Assembly (NCBI GenBank): GCA_009617715.1
Contig: VTFK01000193.1
Coordinates: 186,001 to 250,000 of the forward strand
Length of the DNA stretch: 64,000 nucleotides
Source: Plectrocnemia conspersa
Lineage: Eukaryota; Arthropoda; Insecta; Trichoptera; Polycentropodidae
Direction: 5' to 3'
Shown here: positions 12,480-25,220 of the stretch, in pieces
Layout of the letters: each line of letters starts with the position of its first letter
Position numbering within the stretch: the stretch's first letter is position 1
Program-made: the position numbers and the translations under genes
Notes under the pieces: generated by a model
Database searches by the model: none
Told to the model about the DNA's origin: nothing
The model's input: the letters and a program-made list of their open reading frames with translations, nothing else

Positions 12480-13110
12480 TGATTGTAAATTAAGGGAAAA
12501 AATCCCCTTAAATTTGGTAAAAAAAAATGTATTTCATTTAATTGAATACTATAAATCTTAATGAAATGGAAATATTAAAAAAAATACTACAGACTGGCCA
12601 ACTTTTGCCCCCCCCCCTCTCATCCTTGAAAAAGCTTAAATGACCTACTGGTTTATCCATCAAAGAAAATCTAAAAAAATAGTATTGAATTTAACCTGAA
12701 ACTATTTTTTTAAATTAGTAATCTTAGTGAATCATATCGGAATACATTTTCAACGGTAGATATATACTTTTACCAGTGAAAATATATTTATCTGGCAAAT
12801 ACATTCATATTAAATTTTCACTAGTGAAGTTCAAATACATTTTCACCAATAAATATATTTTTTTCTTGCGAAAATATATTTTATCTGGCAAATACATTTA
12901 TATTATATTTTCACTAGTGAAGTTCAAATACATTTTCACCAGTAAATATATTTTTTTTTCTAACGAAAATATCATCAAACTGATAGGCGCTAGTGAAATT
13001 ATGAAATCAATTTAACAGTTGCGAAACATACATCTGCTGTTCAAACCCAAATACACGAATTAACCAAACTCACTAATTATAGTTTTAGAACTTTCATTAG
13101 GTCAAGTTCA
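12480..13110 (-). repeat. Composite repeat B, copy 2
   Basis: Reversed module ACTGGCCAACTTTTGCCCCC at 12593-12612. Then come two tandem blocks with TTTTCACTAGTGAAGTTCAA (12818, 12908), CTTTTACCAGTGAAAATATA and TATCTGGCAAATACATT. Last is ACAGTTGCGAAACATACATC (13015 on), the other family end. The 79-codon frame at 12776-13015 is a by-product of the repeat. Confidence 0.75.
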
Positions 13111-13257
13111 AAATACAAACTAAGCCAACTCATCTCTCAGTGAAAAATTAGCGGAAAAAGAATTACAGACGTCGTATCTTGCATATTGCTCCATAGTTTG
13201 TCTGCACTCTGATATTACACTATGTTTTAAAAATATGCTTACCGATATTACTACGGA

Positions 13258-13700
13258 CGTTTGATATAAGAGTATTGGTCAAAGTATATTCAAACCGAAT
13301 TTTGTTCAATAGGAGGGCGCAAAAACAATTATCACTTCTCAGAAGGCAAAAATTCACGTGAAAAGCAATAAAATCGTGTCGGCGCCGTTGCAGTGGGAAC
13401 GCTCGGTAACGAGCGTTCCCACTGCGACGGCGACGGCACGATTTTATTGCTTTTGGCGTGGATTTTTGACTTCTGAGAAGTGATAATTGTTTTTTGCGCT
13501 CTCCTATTGGACAGAATTCGGTTTATATGTACCATATTTAATTTTTAATATTATTATAAAAGTCGTAATAAGAACGCTAGATTAGCGAGAATTCCTACTA
13601 TGACGGTGCCGACACAATTTTATTGCTTTTGACGTGGATTTTGGACTTCTGAGAAGGGATCATTCTTTTTTGAGCTCCCCTATTGGGAAAAATTATAAAA
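13258..13700. repeat. Foldback repeat A, best complete copy plus partial
   Basis: A long inverted repeat centred at about 13408: arms of roughly 130 bases meet at GGGAACGCTCGGTAACGAGC. Arm motifs in order are AACCGAATTTTGTTCAATAG, GGGCGCAAAAACAATTATCA, CTTCTCAGAAGGC and AGCAATAAAATCGTGTCGGC, then their reverse complements. The left outer end is GGACGTTTGATATAAGAGTA; the right is ATTTTTAATATTATTATAAA then GTCGTAATAAGAACGCTAG. A second half-copy lies at 13600-13690. Confidence 0.9.
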
Positions 13701-15858
13701 TTATTCAATTAATATTTAAAAATTATTTTAAAAATAACTAAATAATTCACAAATTTCAAACTAGATAGTTTAGTTTTAATTTAAATTTACCTGAAGACCT
13801 ACAATCATTTTAATTTATAAGGAATTCAGTCCAATTTTGAAGGATTCTTTCGTATTGCTACTAAAATAATACATTCATTGATATATTAAAACGAAGGATC
13901 ATTAAAAGATATGTTTCTGCTTTCACTTAAAATTTATGGTATGAAGAAGGCCATTACATATTTCTGTATGATATGTGTCAGAATAATATATTATCTTTTA
14001 ATCTCAGATTTTTTCCGATTGTCTCTAAATATGAAAGTGTTCTAAAACATTCACTCGAATGAAAAACATCTTAAATAGCTACTTATGTGCCACCTTACAA
14101 GATAAAGATCAATATTGCTTCGAAACTTATAATTACGGTGGATAACAATGAAGATTTGTTATTTTACACTCAAATTTGGGTACCCTCGTTAATTGAATAA
14201 TTATATACTAGGCCAGGCTTCGGAACAATGAAGCAATAAGCGTCTTTTTCATATAGCGAAGTAACAATCTGAAAATAACGACCGTAAGAGACAGTGACGC
14301 AAGCGTTCATCTAGATCAGTCATCAAGAACTGCATAGAATTAGTGGAACATCTGTAGGTCAACATGGATAAAGCTGCAACTGCGTAAATAGAGATTTATC
14401 ATTAGACCTCGACGATTCGCGTTTTGTACGACGTGCCGTATAATAGCGCAAAATTTTTGGGTATTTTACTTTAACTGTATTTTTTGACGAAGTAAATATC
14501 AATACAATAAGTAATATAATTTTTATAAAGTAATTCAAAGCTTGATCGTTCGAGCGGATCGTTCCAAGCAGAAAGGACACTCTCAGACAGACAGCCTTGG
14601 CGAGAAGACTTAAAATTCTGCAGCCGTCGCTTCAATCGACGTCCGATGACTTTTGGAGACACGTGGCATAATTTTAGCATCAGTCTACCGAGAAATTTTG
14701 CGGTTTTCTACGGCGATAAGAATTTTTAATTGGCCACTTTCAAGAAGGAAAAGGGAAACCGACGTATGCGGGAACACTTGCGGTGAGCGCACAAGTACGC
14801 GATATATTTCGATAATACTATTTACTTACTGATAAAGTCGATCGCAGTTAGGTGTCGGTTAAACCGAAAGTTGTTAAAAAAATGACCTTAATTCGGTCGG
14901 AAATTGAATTTGAATCATAAAGTGGATTCATATCCATTAAATCGTCGGTTTTTGCTACTGCAACTTAACAAGAACCTAATGAGTTTTTTAAAGAAGGCAT
15001 AAATTATAAGATCAACCATATGTGAATTAGCGTCGAAATTGAAAAAAATACGGTTGGGTTATTCGAGTTCACAAATGTCTGACGTTGAATATTTTAACAA
15101 AGATATTATTTTTTTCATACATAATATATATATATATAAAAAACATATCTTATGCATAAAACTTTGATTGGCGTTTTGGGAGCACTTGCCGCTTGAGTTT
15201 TCAAGGTTAAATTATTATCGTTATCAGAATGACCGATCACATTTTGCACTGCGATATAACACATAATTGAAAGTAAGTTAAAAATATAGCTATAATTTAT
15301 TAAAAACATGTTATAATATTAATTTAATTTTTTTTTATTAATTTACAAACTGTTCTTTTAATATATTTGCACATTAAGCAATATATAGCCGATATTATTA
15401 CATTAATAAAAAACTGTCTTATAAACAAAATTATAATCAGTTTTTAAAGCGATTCAAAGACAGAAAAATAAAATTATTTTATTTTATTAATACAGTAACA
15501 AAAACTATTAAGACAATATGTATCTTATTTCTTAGTAAATTTATAATAAATGCAACTTTTAGTATTTTACAAAGTAAATGTTATAAATCAACTATATAAT
15601 GTTTGCCAGTGTTTCTTCAATTTCAATTGTGAAATAGTACATCAATATCTGTAAATTGACTAACTCTAATTTTGAACATAAAATATTTAATAATTCCACT
15701 TTGCTATCATTGTGATATATATTCTATGAAAATCTTACATTACAAAATAACAGTAAACTTATCAAAAAATTCACCAAGCAAGATAGCGTCTATTGGAATT
15801 AAATTTTGTTTGGTTTTTCAGAATTTGATCAGAAAAATGTATGTTATTTAATTAAATA
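13700..15858. other. No confident gene
   Basis: AT-rich, with a somewhat GC-richer stretch at 14280-14800 (short minus-strand frames of 69-73 codons, unrecognised). No repeat ends were identified. Confidence 0.45.
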
Positions 15859-17859
15859 CACCAAAGCCTCGTATAACACGGTTTTATATAACACTGTTGA
15901 TGAATTGTGGCATATTTTTGTACAACACGCTTTATATAACACGGTTTAAAAAAAAACAACAATTAAAAATACAACAACATATGGATCGCGCTACAAGATG
16001 AGAATTTAAGTTACAAAAGCTTGAAAAAAATTCTATTCGAAATCGTATCAATATGGTCTCTGCATCCATTAAAGAAATATATTAATCGACTTTAAATTCC
16101 TGCTGAAAAAAATGCTGTACCACAAATAGAAGATGAATACTAAAGAATAATTAACATTTGTCGTGGTATTATTGGAGAAGGATTTCATGATATGGATATT
16201 CAAGATATCGGAGAATATTGGAAGATCGTACGTTGATCAAAAAAAAGAATTAGAAGAATAAATGTTAGATGAAACTACCATAGTTTATGACTCAGAAAGC
16301 AGTTGCAGCAAAGTAGCTAAATGTTTCAAATTAAAAACAACAAATAACGGCTTGAAATTGGCTAATAAATTGTAACATTTTTTATAGAAAATTATCCTAT
16401 AATGAAAAGAAGTTTGAAGTTCAAGAAGGGATTACAGCAGATCTTGACCCCTTATAACGAAATACGTAATGCCTGCACTACACTCTCTGGGAGTTGGCCA
16501 AGGTTGGCCAAGGACGGAGAATATAGTGGGTTACTTCGGTCGAGTTCGGTCTAAAATCTCTCGGAAGTTGTCCGAAGTTATCGAGAACGGAAGGTAAAGT
16601 GGGGGTAATTCAGTCGACATGGCCAGCTTTGAGCACTTCAGTACATTGTCGGCAAACGGACCGAAATCAGAGCAGCTCTTTCGAGCGCGAGCGGTGAGAT
16701 ACTTCCCCTTTCGCTCTCTTGCGTGTTAAGTGACGAGAGTGAGAGAGATAAGGATATGGTTTTTCGCAAACTGAGATAGAACGAGTAGCTCGATTCAATT
16801 TCAGTATGCGCGTAGGCGTCCTATGGTCAACACGCATGACGTGCGCTGCATCGTGGTCACGTAGTCAAGTTATAATACCACATGCTTATCTTACTGACAT
16901 CTTTGAATATTTTAGGGCACCAAAAGGGATTAATTATATTTTTGATAGTGTATTCTTCTAACAGATATCGTTATTATATTTTTTTCATATAAAATTAAAT
17001 AATTAAAAAATAATTAGTGGTACTTGATTTTGTTAAAAAAAATTGTTTCGAATATCCTTATGTATTTTCCTAGATCGGTTTATATAAATGTCACACCATA
17101 ACGAATTCTTATTTAAAATCGATGGCGACAAATTCTAGCATAGTCACAGATGTGGTGCTCGTATTTTTATGCCTTATGGCATTTTGCAAAATCCGACAAA
17201 GATTTCGCGTAAATTGAATATTTACGAGCGAAAATTTTTCACTGATATTGTATAGGTGAGTGCCCACACAAACTTTTATAATTATCAGTAGCGTAATTTT
17301 AATAATATGACAATTTAAAAATTGCGATTATTTGGCACATTTTTCGATCGCGCGCAAATATGCCAGCTGTACGTGACAGCAGCCGCCGTGCGGACGTCAT
17401 TCAAGGCCACCGTTCGGACAGCATATGAAATTTGTGGCAGTGTGGCCACTACTCAGAAGTTGAACTTCGGTGCAGACAACTTTAAAAAAAGCATAAAGAT
17501 TTATATGCTAAAAGTAGACAATCGCTTATTACAGATTTTTTAAAGGTCAAATCCAAAAATTCCGAAAACTTACAACCGATCTCTAAAAAGAGTCGAACAT
17601 ATAGAATTTTAAGTGATAGCGATGATGAATGAATGATCTATTATATGTTACATATTATAAAAAAATCGATAAATATTAAAATGTGTATTTTTTTGCTTGT
17701 TTATTTAATATAAAATAATTAAAGGGTATTAACTAATTTAGATTTTTTCTTGGAACGCAAACCCTATTTTTGTATGAACTTCAAACCTCGTATAACACGG
17801 ATTTGTATAACCCGGCGTTTTTGTGGAGCCATATGACCGTGTTATTCGAGGCCAGGGTG
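15859..17859 (+). mobile_element. Tigger/pogo-type DNA transposon fossil, element 1
   Basis: Left end TA|CACCAAAGCCTCGTATAACACG (from 15859). Right end is its inverted partner CCGTGTTATTCGAGGCCAGGGTG|TA (to 17859). TA duplications on both sides fit Tc1/mariner-pogo integration. Inside, broken frames read GFHDMDIQDIGEYWKIV and YDSESSCSKV (16170-16320), then NYPIMKRSLKFKKGLQQIL, and after an interruption KHKDLYAKSRQSLITDFLK and a final ILSDSDDE stop (17630-17632). The catalytic core is lost. RQSLITDFL (17516-17545) matches a PCNA-interacting (PIP) box, a known feature of pogo transposase C-termini. Confidence 0.75.
16484..17480. mobile_element. Insert nested in Tigger element 1
   Basis: The transposase-like frame stops at ...NEIRNACTT (about 16483) and resumes in LKKHKDL at about 17480. 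The roughly 1 kb between is GC-richer at both ends and unrelated. Left part: TCTCTGGGAGTTGGCCAAGG. The right part, inverted, contains CTTCTGAGTAGTGGCCACAC. The likeness of these ends suggests degenerate terminal inverted repeats of another DNA transposon. The flanks TGCACTACACT and TGCAGACAACT may be a decayed target duplication. Confidence 0.4.
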
Positions 17860-18640
17860 TATATCATATTTTTTTTTAACTTTGTGATGCCTGAAAAATT
17901 AACTAGGATTGTCTATATTTATTTGTCATTACAATTAGAGCGTTTTGAGGATATACAGAAACATTTTGCTCAATGTACTACTCGATTTCTTTCATTGGTT
18001 CTGATTTTTTGACAGGACTTTAGACCTCAAGAACAGTGCCTAAAATTATGAAGGGCCCGTTTTAAACTTATTGTTGTTGTGTGTATTCAATATTTGTCTA
18101 TGTAAAAATATATTAATTTAATAAATAATTATTAAAATAAAAATAACGGAAACAACTGTCACCGATCAGATAACATAATATTAATAAATGTCATACTAAT
18201 GAAATAGCTAAATAAAAAATATATAAGCTCTTGTAAGTGCTGCAAATAGACGTGTATGAAATTAAGCAGCTCTGGTCTTTAACATACGAATCATAGAAAA
18301 TCATGAAAAAATCAATGAAGATTTCCAGGAAATATTTCGAATTTCAGTCTACCAGGCATAAACAACGTTTGGTTTGAAGAAAGAAATCAACTTATAAAAG
18401 GTCTAATGTTTTTTTTAAATAAACATAGATCTAAGGTGTTTTAAATAAGAATAAAAAAATCAAGCTATTTATCAAAGAATAAATAGAAAAAGATTTTCAA
18501 TGAACGATATATATATTTAATCATTTTTCTTAGTATTCGGGCTACCTTTAAATCCTCAATTGTGCATATTTATTATCTGCATAGAAAATAGAATAAAATA
18601 AAAGCGTAACAAATACATAACATCGCTTTTATCTTCTCGT
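17860..18640. other. AT-rich sequence without recognisable gene
   Basis: Nothing beyond short chance frames was seen. Confidence 0.5.
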
Positions 18641-19090
18641 TTGTATTTTATTGACACGTTTTTACACGTCCTACCAAGAATCGGGTTCTTCGCAATGTAT
18701 AAAACGCGAAAAAGGAGTAAAACGCTGGGGCGTTAAACCGAAAACGACCCACATGGCGACTCTCTTCGAAACTTTTTATTTCCATTCACGTCGGTAGCAA
18801 CAAGTTCACGCAAAACTTCAAAATTCAGGCGGGCGGGTGTGCAGCATCGCTGACGTCGCGCTTGATAAATTTATCGAACGGCGACACTGCGCACTCGTCG
18901 ATGATTTGACAATCGAAACGCGTCACAAAGAAGCATTTAGGGATCGCTATTGTTGCGATGAATCACCGACACCCATAGTTTGCACGCAAAGGGTTATGCG
19001 TCACCTTTCGCATTGTGCATTCGCCGCTTTTCAGTTATGGTTACAAGTGATGAAAAGACGAATAGTAATGGACACATTACGCTGAAAAGA
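18640..19090. other. GC-richer unique block, unclassified
   Basis: Contains AATGTATAAAACGCG (TATA-like, about 18694) and an open plus-strand frame of 82 codons at 18837-19085 with many Cys/His/Arg. The frame has no upstream splice site, partner exon or recognised domain. It may be regulatory or an old element; undecided. Confidence 0.25.
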
Positions 19091-19959
19091 CGCACATTGT
19101 TTCAGCTCCTTCTTTGACAATAAATTGTATAAACAATAACTTTTAAACTGCTCAAACAATTAGTTGTACTAGCTGAATAAATTAATAAAATATATAAACT
19201 TAATATAAACGATCATTTCCAGAGGAATCGATTCGCTTCGTTTTGTTATCCTAATTATTAAGCAACTGCTACTGACAGCTAACAATGAGTTATATTACGT
19301 TTATGAAATATAGTATTTGATATTATAGAGAAGTTGAATCAGGAGCAGGCATTCATACGTAAAATATTAACTGGTTTAACAAGAATTTATGAATTTTTGC
19401 ACTAATAACTTTTACTTTTAATAAAATATACGACCACTGCGTAACAACTGGATGAACAGAATTAACAACTAGTAAGTAATGAGACACCAGACTGAAATCA
19501 GTGACATATATTTTCTTCATTATAAAAATTATAATTAAATCTAACAATAAATGTCACAATAAAAAAATCGTTCTTTTGATTGTTGTAACTAAAAAGAGAA
19601 GGATGGATTGAGATTTTCTAAGATTGTTTCAAAACCAAATGAAGAGATTTTTTAAAAGTGAAGGATTGCTACAGAAAGCAGTATAGTATACTACTATATA
19701 ATATACTCATCCGAATGAAAGCATATTGAAAACAAACAACGGTCATATGGTTACAATTATTTTACTGCCTAATATTACAAATTTAATTTAACCCATGTAA
19801 CAAGGTGTTATATCAGCAATGAAACTGTTTTACCGTGCTGATCTTCTCAATACTTGCTTATGGAAAAAAGTGACGAAATGAAATACTATACATGGAATAG
19901 CACAATCATGGTTTAAATTAAAAATATACATATGTATAAGATTCTGAAAAGGCTGAAGC

Positions 19960-20250
19960 AAGTGTTGTATCTAAAATATGCAGATTAATAGAAAATTTAA
20001 AATGCTTTGAAAATATCGAGGAATGGTTCGATCGTGATTCAAATGATCAGGGTTTTAAATGCTTTAATGATGCGTAAAGTGGAAGAAGAAGGAAGCGACA
20101 GTGTAGAATATAAGATACTAAGAATTAAATAAGTCACAAGGAGATTGAAAAATAGCTCTTAGAAAAATTCATACTGATATTCTAAAATTATTGATAGAAT
20201 CCGTAAAGCAAACGAAAATCACAGCTTCTCTTAATAAATCATCAAAATAA
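19960..20250 (+). pseudogene. Tigger-like transposase C-terminal remnant
   Basis: Broken frames read ENIEEWFDRDSNDQGFKCFN, then a Glu-rich part (EEGSDSVEYK) and SHKEIEK. The order 'DD-x-G-x(5)-DDEIV ... acidic ... ISH-x-EA' is the usual tail of Tigger transposases (family knowledge). No terminal repeats were found around it. Confidence 0.4.
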
Positions 20251-20399
20251 TAATCTTTACTGTGAATACATTATACACATTTTTAAACCAAATAAAAATT
20301 AATATCCATGCACTTCCTCCCCAGCAATAGCTCGCCACATAAATTAAATCTGCAAAATAATAAAATTTAGAGATCATTGCGAAGGTTATATTCTATTTA

Positions 20400-21140
20400 T
20401 TAAATTGCTAGTTAGGTGAGTCGATGTTTAATTAAAGCTACGAGTCTTGAGTGGAATATACTAGCACGAAATAAATTAATCGATTTTAAATTGTGTCTAC
20501 GTGTAACGCTTTCGGGCGACTAAAAGAGCGTGACGCCCAATTAATACAGCAAAACGCAGTTAATTCGGTCGCCAATCGTTTATAAATTCAAGTACCGAAT
20601 TATCCCAATTCTGTCCAATCTTCAACTCGGAGAGATTCGAATCGACCGAGTTCTGCTGTACAAATTTATTCAAAGGACGATAATTATTGCGATTGTTTCG
20701 TCTCTCGGTTGTGACAATTCACTACCGATATACTTTCGCATAATAATTGGGCACTCGGGATTCAGCGAATATATTTCGAGCGCCCTAATTCGCTTAATTG
20801 CCATCTAAGCGTACCCACTAAAAAAGCTTTCACGTGGACCCTTATTTTGGGCTTATTTATTATTAAAGAGATCTGTTCCGTTTCCGGCTCGATTTTAATT
20901 TAAAAAATAATTAATTCTGAGTTCAAAAACTGACCTCGGCAACTTTTTTTGAAATGTTCTCTTCCATTGTGAATCGGACCGTAGGAGCAATAATTCGACG
21001 TTGGGTCATCTACCCGATCGAGTTTTTCCGGTTTTCTTGATTGCCAAGAGCGAGTCGGTTACTTGCACTCAATCAATACGAACTGCATTTAAGCATTTGA
21101 TTATCAAATTGACCTGCAATTTGCAATTTCAGGTACACTA
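20400..21140. promoter_or_regulatory. Unique, mixed-composition block, possible enhancer
   Basis: Unlike its surroundings this stretch lacks simple repeats and stays near balanced composition. It carries many homeodomain-type cores (TTAATTAAAG, CCAATTAATAC, CTTAATTGCC) and CGATTTTAAATTG. There is no open frame of note. This looks like conserved regulatory DNA rather than a gene, by texture only. Confidence 0.25.
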
Positions 21141-21347
21141 GCAAGCCCGACTAACTATAAATGTGTCATCCATTGTTATATTGTATATATTTATAGCCAA
21201 TTAACATTTTTATCACAACGTGTGTCATGAAGGATACGCAAACTATATAAATCACGAAAACGTGAAATGACAATAAATCATGTGTTGTTAATATATTTAT
21301 TTAAAACAACAATAATAAAATTATTTATTTATTTAAATTAAATTAAG

Positions 21348-21385
21348 ACCATCGTGACCAGGTTACCCCAATGCGTCACGATGGT
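21348..21385 (-). repeat. Stem-loop repeat, likely LINE 3' end, copy 2
   Basis: Arms ACCATCGTGAC and GTCACGATGGT as at 2271-2312, here with a 16-base loop (CAGGTTACCCCAATGC). The same TTTATTTAAATTAAATTAA lies on the outer side. Confidence 0.8.
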
Positions 21386-21439
21386 TATTATTTCAATACA
21401 CAATAAACAATACATATAAAAAAAGAAATTATATATTAA

Positions 21440-21640
21440 AATAAAATAATATATATTTGATAGACCAGATCCTCGTATCTGACATTAAACAGATGCAATG
21501 CCAGCGTATTAAAGAGCCGGATGGCGACATCCAAAGGCGAGTCGGCTAGTGCGAACGTCCTGGATCTAACGGCTAGCAAAAGAGGTTTCGTGATCGTGAT
21601 TCTCAAAAACGTTCCAGAACCCAAAACTAGCATTCCTCGA
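21440..21640 (-). pseudogene. LINE ORF C-terminal remnant, family C
   Basis: A minus-strand open frame of 65 codons reads RSRTFALADSPLDVAIRLFN then YEDLVYQI and stop. RSRT...SPL..AIRLFN...F is the usual C-terminal signature of insect jockey/CR1 ORF2 proteins. It lies just before the stem-loop at 21348-21385, as a LINE 3' end would. It is the best-preserved copy of the family whose shorter relatives are at 23.7, 25.0, 34.2 and 36.1 kb. Confidence 0.55.
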
Positions 21641-22089
21641 CATATTTTTTATTGTCGACAGAACTCGTCAGTATTTTAAATATATGCTTAGCGACACAAA
21701 ACTTACGAGAAATCAGCGAATTGTATTCCAACGCTTTTAAAAGAAAGACGCTAGGATACAATAACATATAATAATTTAATATTATATTATAAAAGAAAAT
21801 CAAGAACCTTTTTTAAAGAAGGAGTATTTGGTTATTCTATGATTTATTAATATTACATTAGAATCACTAAAAACACCACATTGACTTTATTAATAGCATA
21901 TTACAATTTGATAGATTTTCCTATCGTTTTCCCGGTTGAGAGGATAGTATATAATTTGGGTTTTCACATAAAATGATTAATATTTCTATATCATACTTTT
22001 CAAAACGTCATCAATATTTTTAATGAATGTTAGAAATTCTTCAAGCCGATTAAATTAATGCTTTTTAATACGCGAATAACGATAATCTT

Positions 22090-22450
22090 GGAAGATTTAT
22101 TCCTGATATCGTTTACGTGTAGAGAGAATCTCCGTTTGCTCTTAAAAGTGATTCTGAGAGATCTTTAGTAGAAGTTTCTCCAGCCAAAATGTTCCCACTG
22201 AGCTAGTAGGAATAAACTGATGGCGAACTTGTTCAAGAAAATGACATAGTATAGCACTTTCCGACAATAAACCGAAGTCCAACTCCATAGAAAAACTAAA
22301 TCATTATGTAGAGAGGAGTCAGCAGAAGATCGAATGCATTTATATAATTTTAAATCATCCGCATACAGAAGAAAACTTGAATGTGTAACTGCTGTATTTA
22401 TGTCATTAATAAAGAACGTTGGTCATGGGAGGAACCCCAGAAGGGGTGTG
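22090..22450 (-). pseudogene. LINE reverse-transcriptase fossil
   Basis: Minus-strand frames read (G)VPPMTNVL..., INDINTAVTHSSFLLYADDL and KLYKCIRSSADSSLHNDL. This includes the YADD catalytic box with the L-x-LY continuation. Frame breaks follow. It resembles the fossils at 8.7 and 39.2 kb in block order. Confidence 0.65.
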
Positions 22451-23086
22451 AAAAATTTCTTGCATTTATAAAACTTTTTTTTTAATTAGAATAAAAAAAT
22501 AATTTATCTCACGCTCCTGATTTTTATCTATAAAGATATTATGGTATATAAATCTAAGCCACGCAATAAGCTAAGTACGATATTGATAACATTCATTTTA
22601 ATTTATTTTTTAATGTTTTCAATCTATGTTTAAGGACTAACGCATGAAGTAAGTTGCGAGTGATAAAATAAATATTTTATTAATGGTTTTAACCTTGACT
22701 AAATTTATTTACAGGTTATTGTAGTATTTTTTTGTTCATAAATATCAGTAAAGTGTATACATATATATCCTAGTATTAGTAAAATATAAGGAAAAGTGAG
22801 TTGAAAAAAATAAATATAATATAAAGAGTCATTTGTAGATCAATTTTATTTACACGTGTAATTTAAATTTATTTTATCTACTTTATATTATGCATATTTA
22901 TTTACAAACATATATGCAAAGATAAGTGAAAACTGTGTACGAGATTTCAAAGCACGAGCGTGTTTCTAAGCAAAAATCTGGTTTTGTATAGAGAGACAAT
23001 TCGTGATGAAACTAGGTGATTTTTTTAAAATATTTATTTAGTACAATTATTCCGTATTTCCAATGCGTCACTAGTAAAAAAATACG

Positions 23087-23526
23087 CAATGGCGTAGCTA
23101 GAGAAGCAATGGGGGTAGGGGAACGCCCCGGGCGGCAAATGCTTGGGGGCGGCGTTTTCACGATGGTAGGACCATTTAAAAAAAAATATGTATTCACGAA
23201 TAATTAAGAGCTAAGTCAAATACGTGGAAACAATAAGCAACAGTTTAACAAATGCTGATAAAAATATATTTTCGCGGCCCGAAAATTTAGCCTTTGGTTT
23301 TTTAGAATTGGTAAAAGTCGAAGTTACACTAGATGCTCTTCATTATTTGTTTGAATCATATGAAAATATTTCATCAAACTTGAACATTTTTTATATGCAT
23401 GTAATAAGTGAAGGTATGTAGCGTGGCTGGAGGAGGGGAGGGTCAAATCTGTCATATTGAAGACATGCATTAAATTACAGATTTTGTATTAGATAATTGT
23501 ATAAAAAAATCCTACCTACGCCACTG
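23087..23526. mobile_element. hAT-type non-autonomous transposon
   Basis: Left end CAATGGCGTAGCTAGAGAAG; right end, inverted, CAGTGGCGTAGGTAGGATTT. The flanks AAAATACG (23079-23086) and CATATACG (23527-23534) agree at 6 of 8 bases, fitting the 8-bp duplication of hAT elements. A G-rich sub-terminal stretch follows the left end. The 65-codon frame at 23224-23421 is unrecognised. Confidence 0.7.
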
Positions 23527-23589
23527 CATATACGTCAGCTCAAACATGCAGTCATATGCATACATAAACATTTATAACAAATGTGATAA

Positions 23590-23960
23590 CCATGACTGAA
23601 CCCAATGCGTTACAATGGCCACCATACAAATAATAATTATATTATAAAATATATTAAAAATAAAAGACAATTATGATGCACATCTAAAATAGATAAGAAC
23701 CATCTCAGATACATTTGTTCAGCTCTTCAAAGCTATCGCCGAAAACATCATTGTTTTTGGATGGCTCGCGCAATTAGGTGTAAAGCTTTCGATACATGAT
23801 TTATCACTCTTTTGTGGTTGAATGTGATTTTGTGACAAATATACCGAAGAGAAGTAAGAATATTAATCTGGCAGCCTTTCAATATGAAATCAGAAGAGCA
23901 ATCTGGTTGAGCTTTTAAATACATGTTTCCTTTGAGATCTTGAGTTTTATTCTATAAATG
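23590..23960 (-). mobile_element. LINE 3' remnant, family C
   Basis: On the minus strand it reads NNDVFGDSFEELNKCI then stop (23700-23755), followed after about 80 bases by a decayed version of the stem-loop (CCAATGCGTTACAATGG, 23602-23618). Confidence 0.5.
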
Positions 23961-24940
23961 AGAATTTAATCCAATATATAAAATTGATCATAAGATAAAC
24001 TGAGTAAGATATTCAAACGTAAATTATCTACTTATTTTTAGAAGCAAATATAAAATACGAACTGTATCGTAAACTAAAGTATTTTTAAAGCCTTATTAGA
24101 TTAGATAGTTAAAATACAAATTCTGTTTGAGCAAAATAATATAATATACTCTTTTGAGAAGAATTCCTCTGAGATCGCAGGGTCTAGCTTTCTGGAAAAT
24201 GTTACAACGTGACATTTATCAACGCAATACAAGTTTAACATGACTGCTTTACTACGTGCTCCTTTATATTATCATGGGAATACATTCAAAATTTCTAAAT
24301 TCGACCTTTCCACTATACATGGTCATAAATGCATACCAAATTTTCTTTTCTAAATCACTGCATTGTGTTCGGAGACCATTATAACGCATATTGGGCAATT
24401 CACATGTTACCATGAGACCATATACTATCACTACCTATCGTCAGCCGCTCACCGTTTCTCGCCCATTAAAATTCTCCCATAATCTTTCTAATATATTTTA
24501 AACGTTTCCACATTATGCAGTGATGATAAATAATAACGGAACGCTGCGGCTTACTTAGAACACTCACAGTGACCGAGTCACACACTCAACGGTGTCGGTT
24601 ACAGACCGGACCACCGCAAAATCTGATACAGCTGCTGAAACGCGAAGCAACAGATCAAACGACCTACTCAATGTCGCTAAACCATAAAAAATAATCATAA
24701 ATATAGCTATTAAACTCTGTCGCGTTATCCTATTCTTGGGAATATCGTATTTGTTTCTTATACGTTACTGAGACAGTCGAAATAAAATCCAGGTCATACA
24801 AACTACTAATACTAATTGGAGAATCTGATTCTTATTTAATATGTACTATGTTCTTCCAAAAAGTCACGATCGACATGATTATAAAAGCAAATATTAAACC
24901 ATTGAATATTTAAAAAAAAATATGGTGAACACCAAAATAA
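23960..24940. other. No confident gene
   Basis: AT-rich, with a mixed-composition stretch at 24400-24680 that has no open frame or repeat end. Nothing could be assigned. Confidence 0.45.
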
Positions 24941-25220
24941 ATTGAACACCATCACACATACATTTTCTTAGCTCCTCATAGCTATCGCCGAAAACATCTT
25001 TGCGTTTGACAAGTTCATATAGAAGCTGAATGGCTCGTGTTAAAAATTTTACCAAGCGCCAACATCCTGGTCTTTACGGGTACGAATAAGGGACGCAATC
25101 GCGACTCTCTATTGCACTCTAAAGCTCGCAGCTGTATTGACGGATTCTTGATACCACCTCTTAGCAACTTAAAAAGTGATTCATTGAGTAGAGACTACGC
25201 TGAGAATACAATGAATCATA
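24940..25220 (-). mobile_element. LINE 3' remnant, family C
   Basis: The minus strand reads RPLFVPVKTRMLALGKIFN and, in a shifted frame, AIQLLYELVKRKDVFGDSYE then ELRKCM. It matches the copies at 23.7, 34.2 and 36.1 kb. The plus-strand 83-codon frame here is its shadow. Confidence 0.5.

Noticed and set aside
12776..13015. 79-codon plus-strand frame with repeated SGKYI phrases
   Set aside because: It is the composite repeat B unit read in frame by chance.
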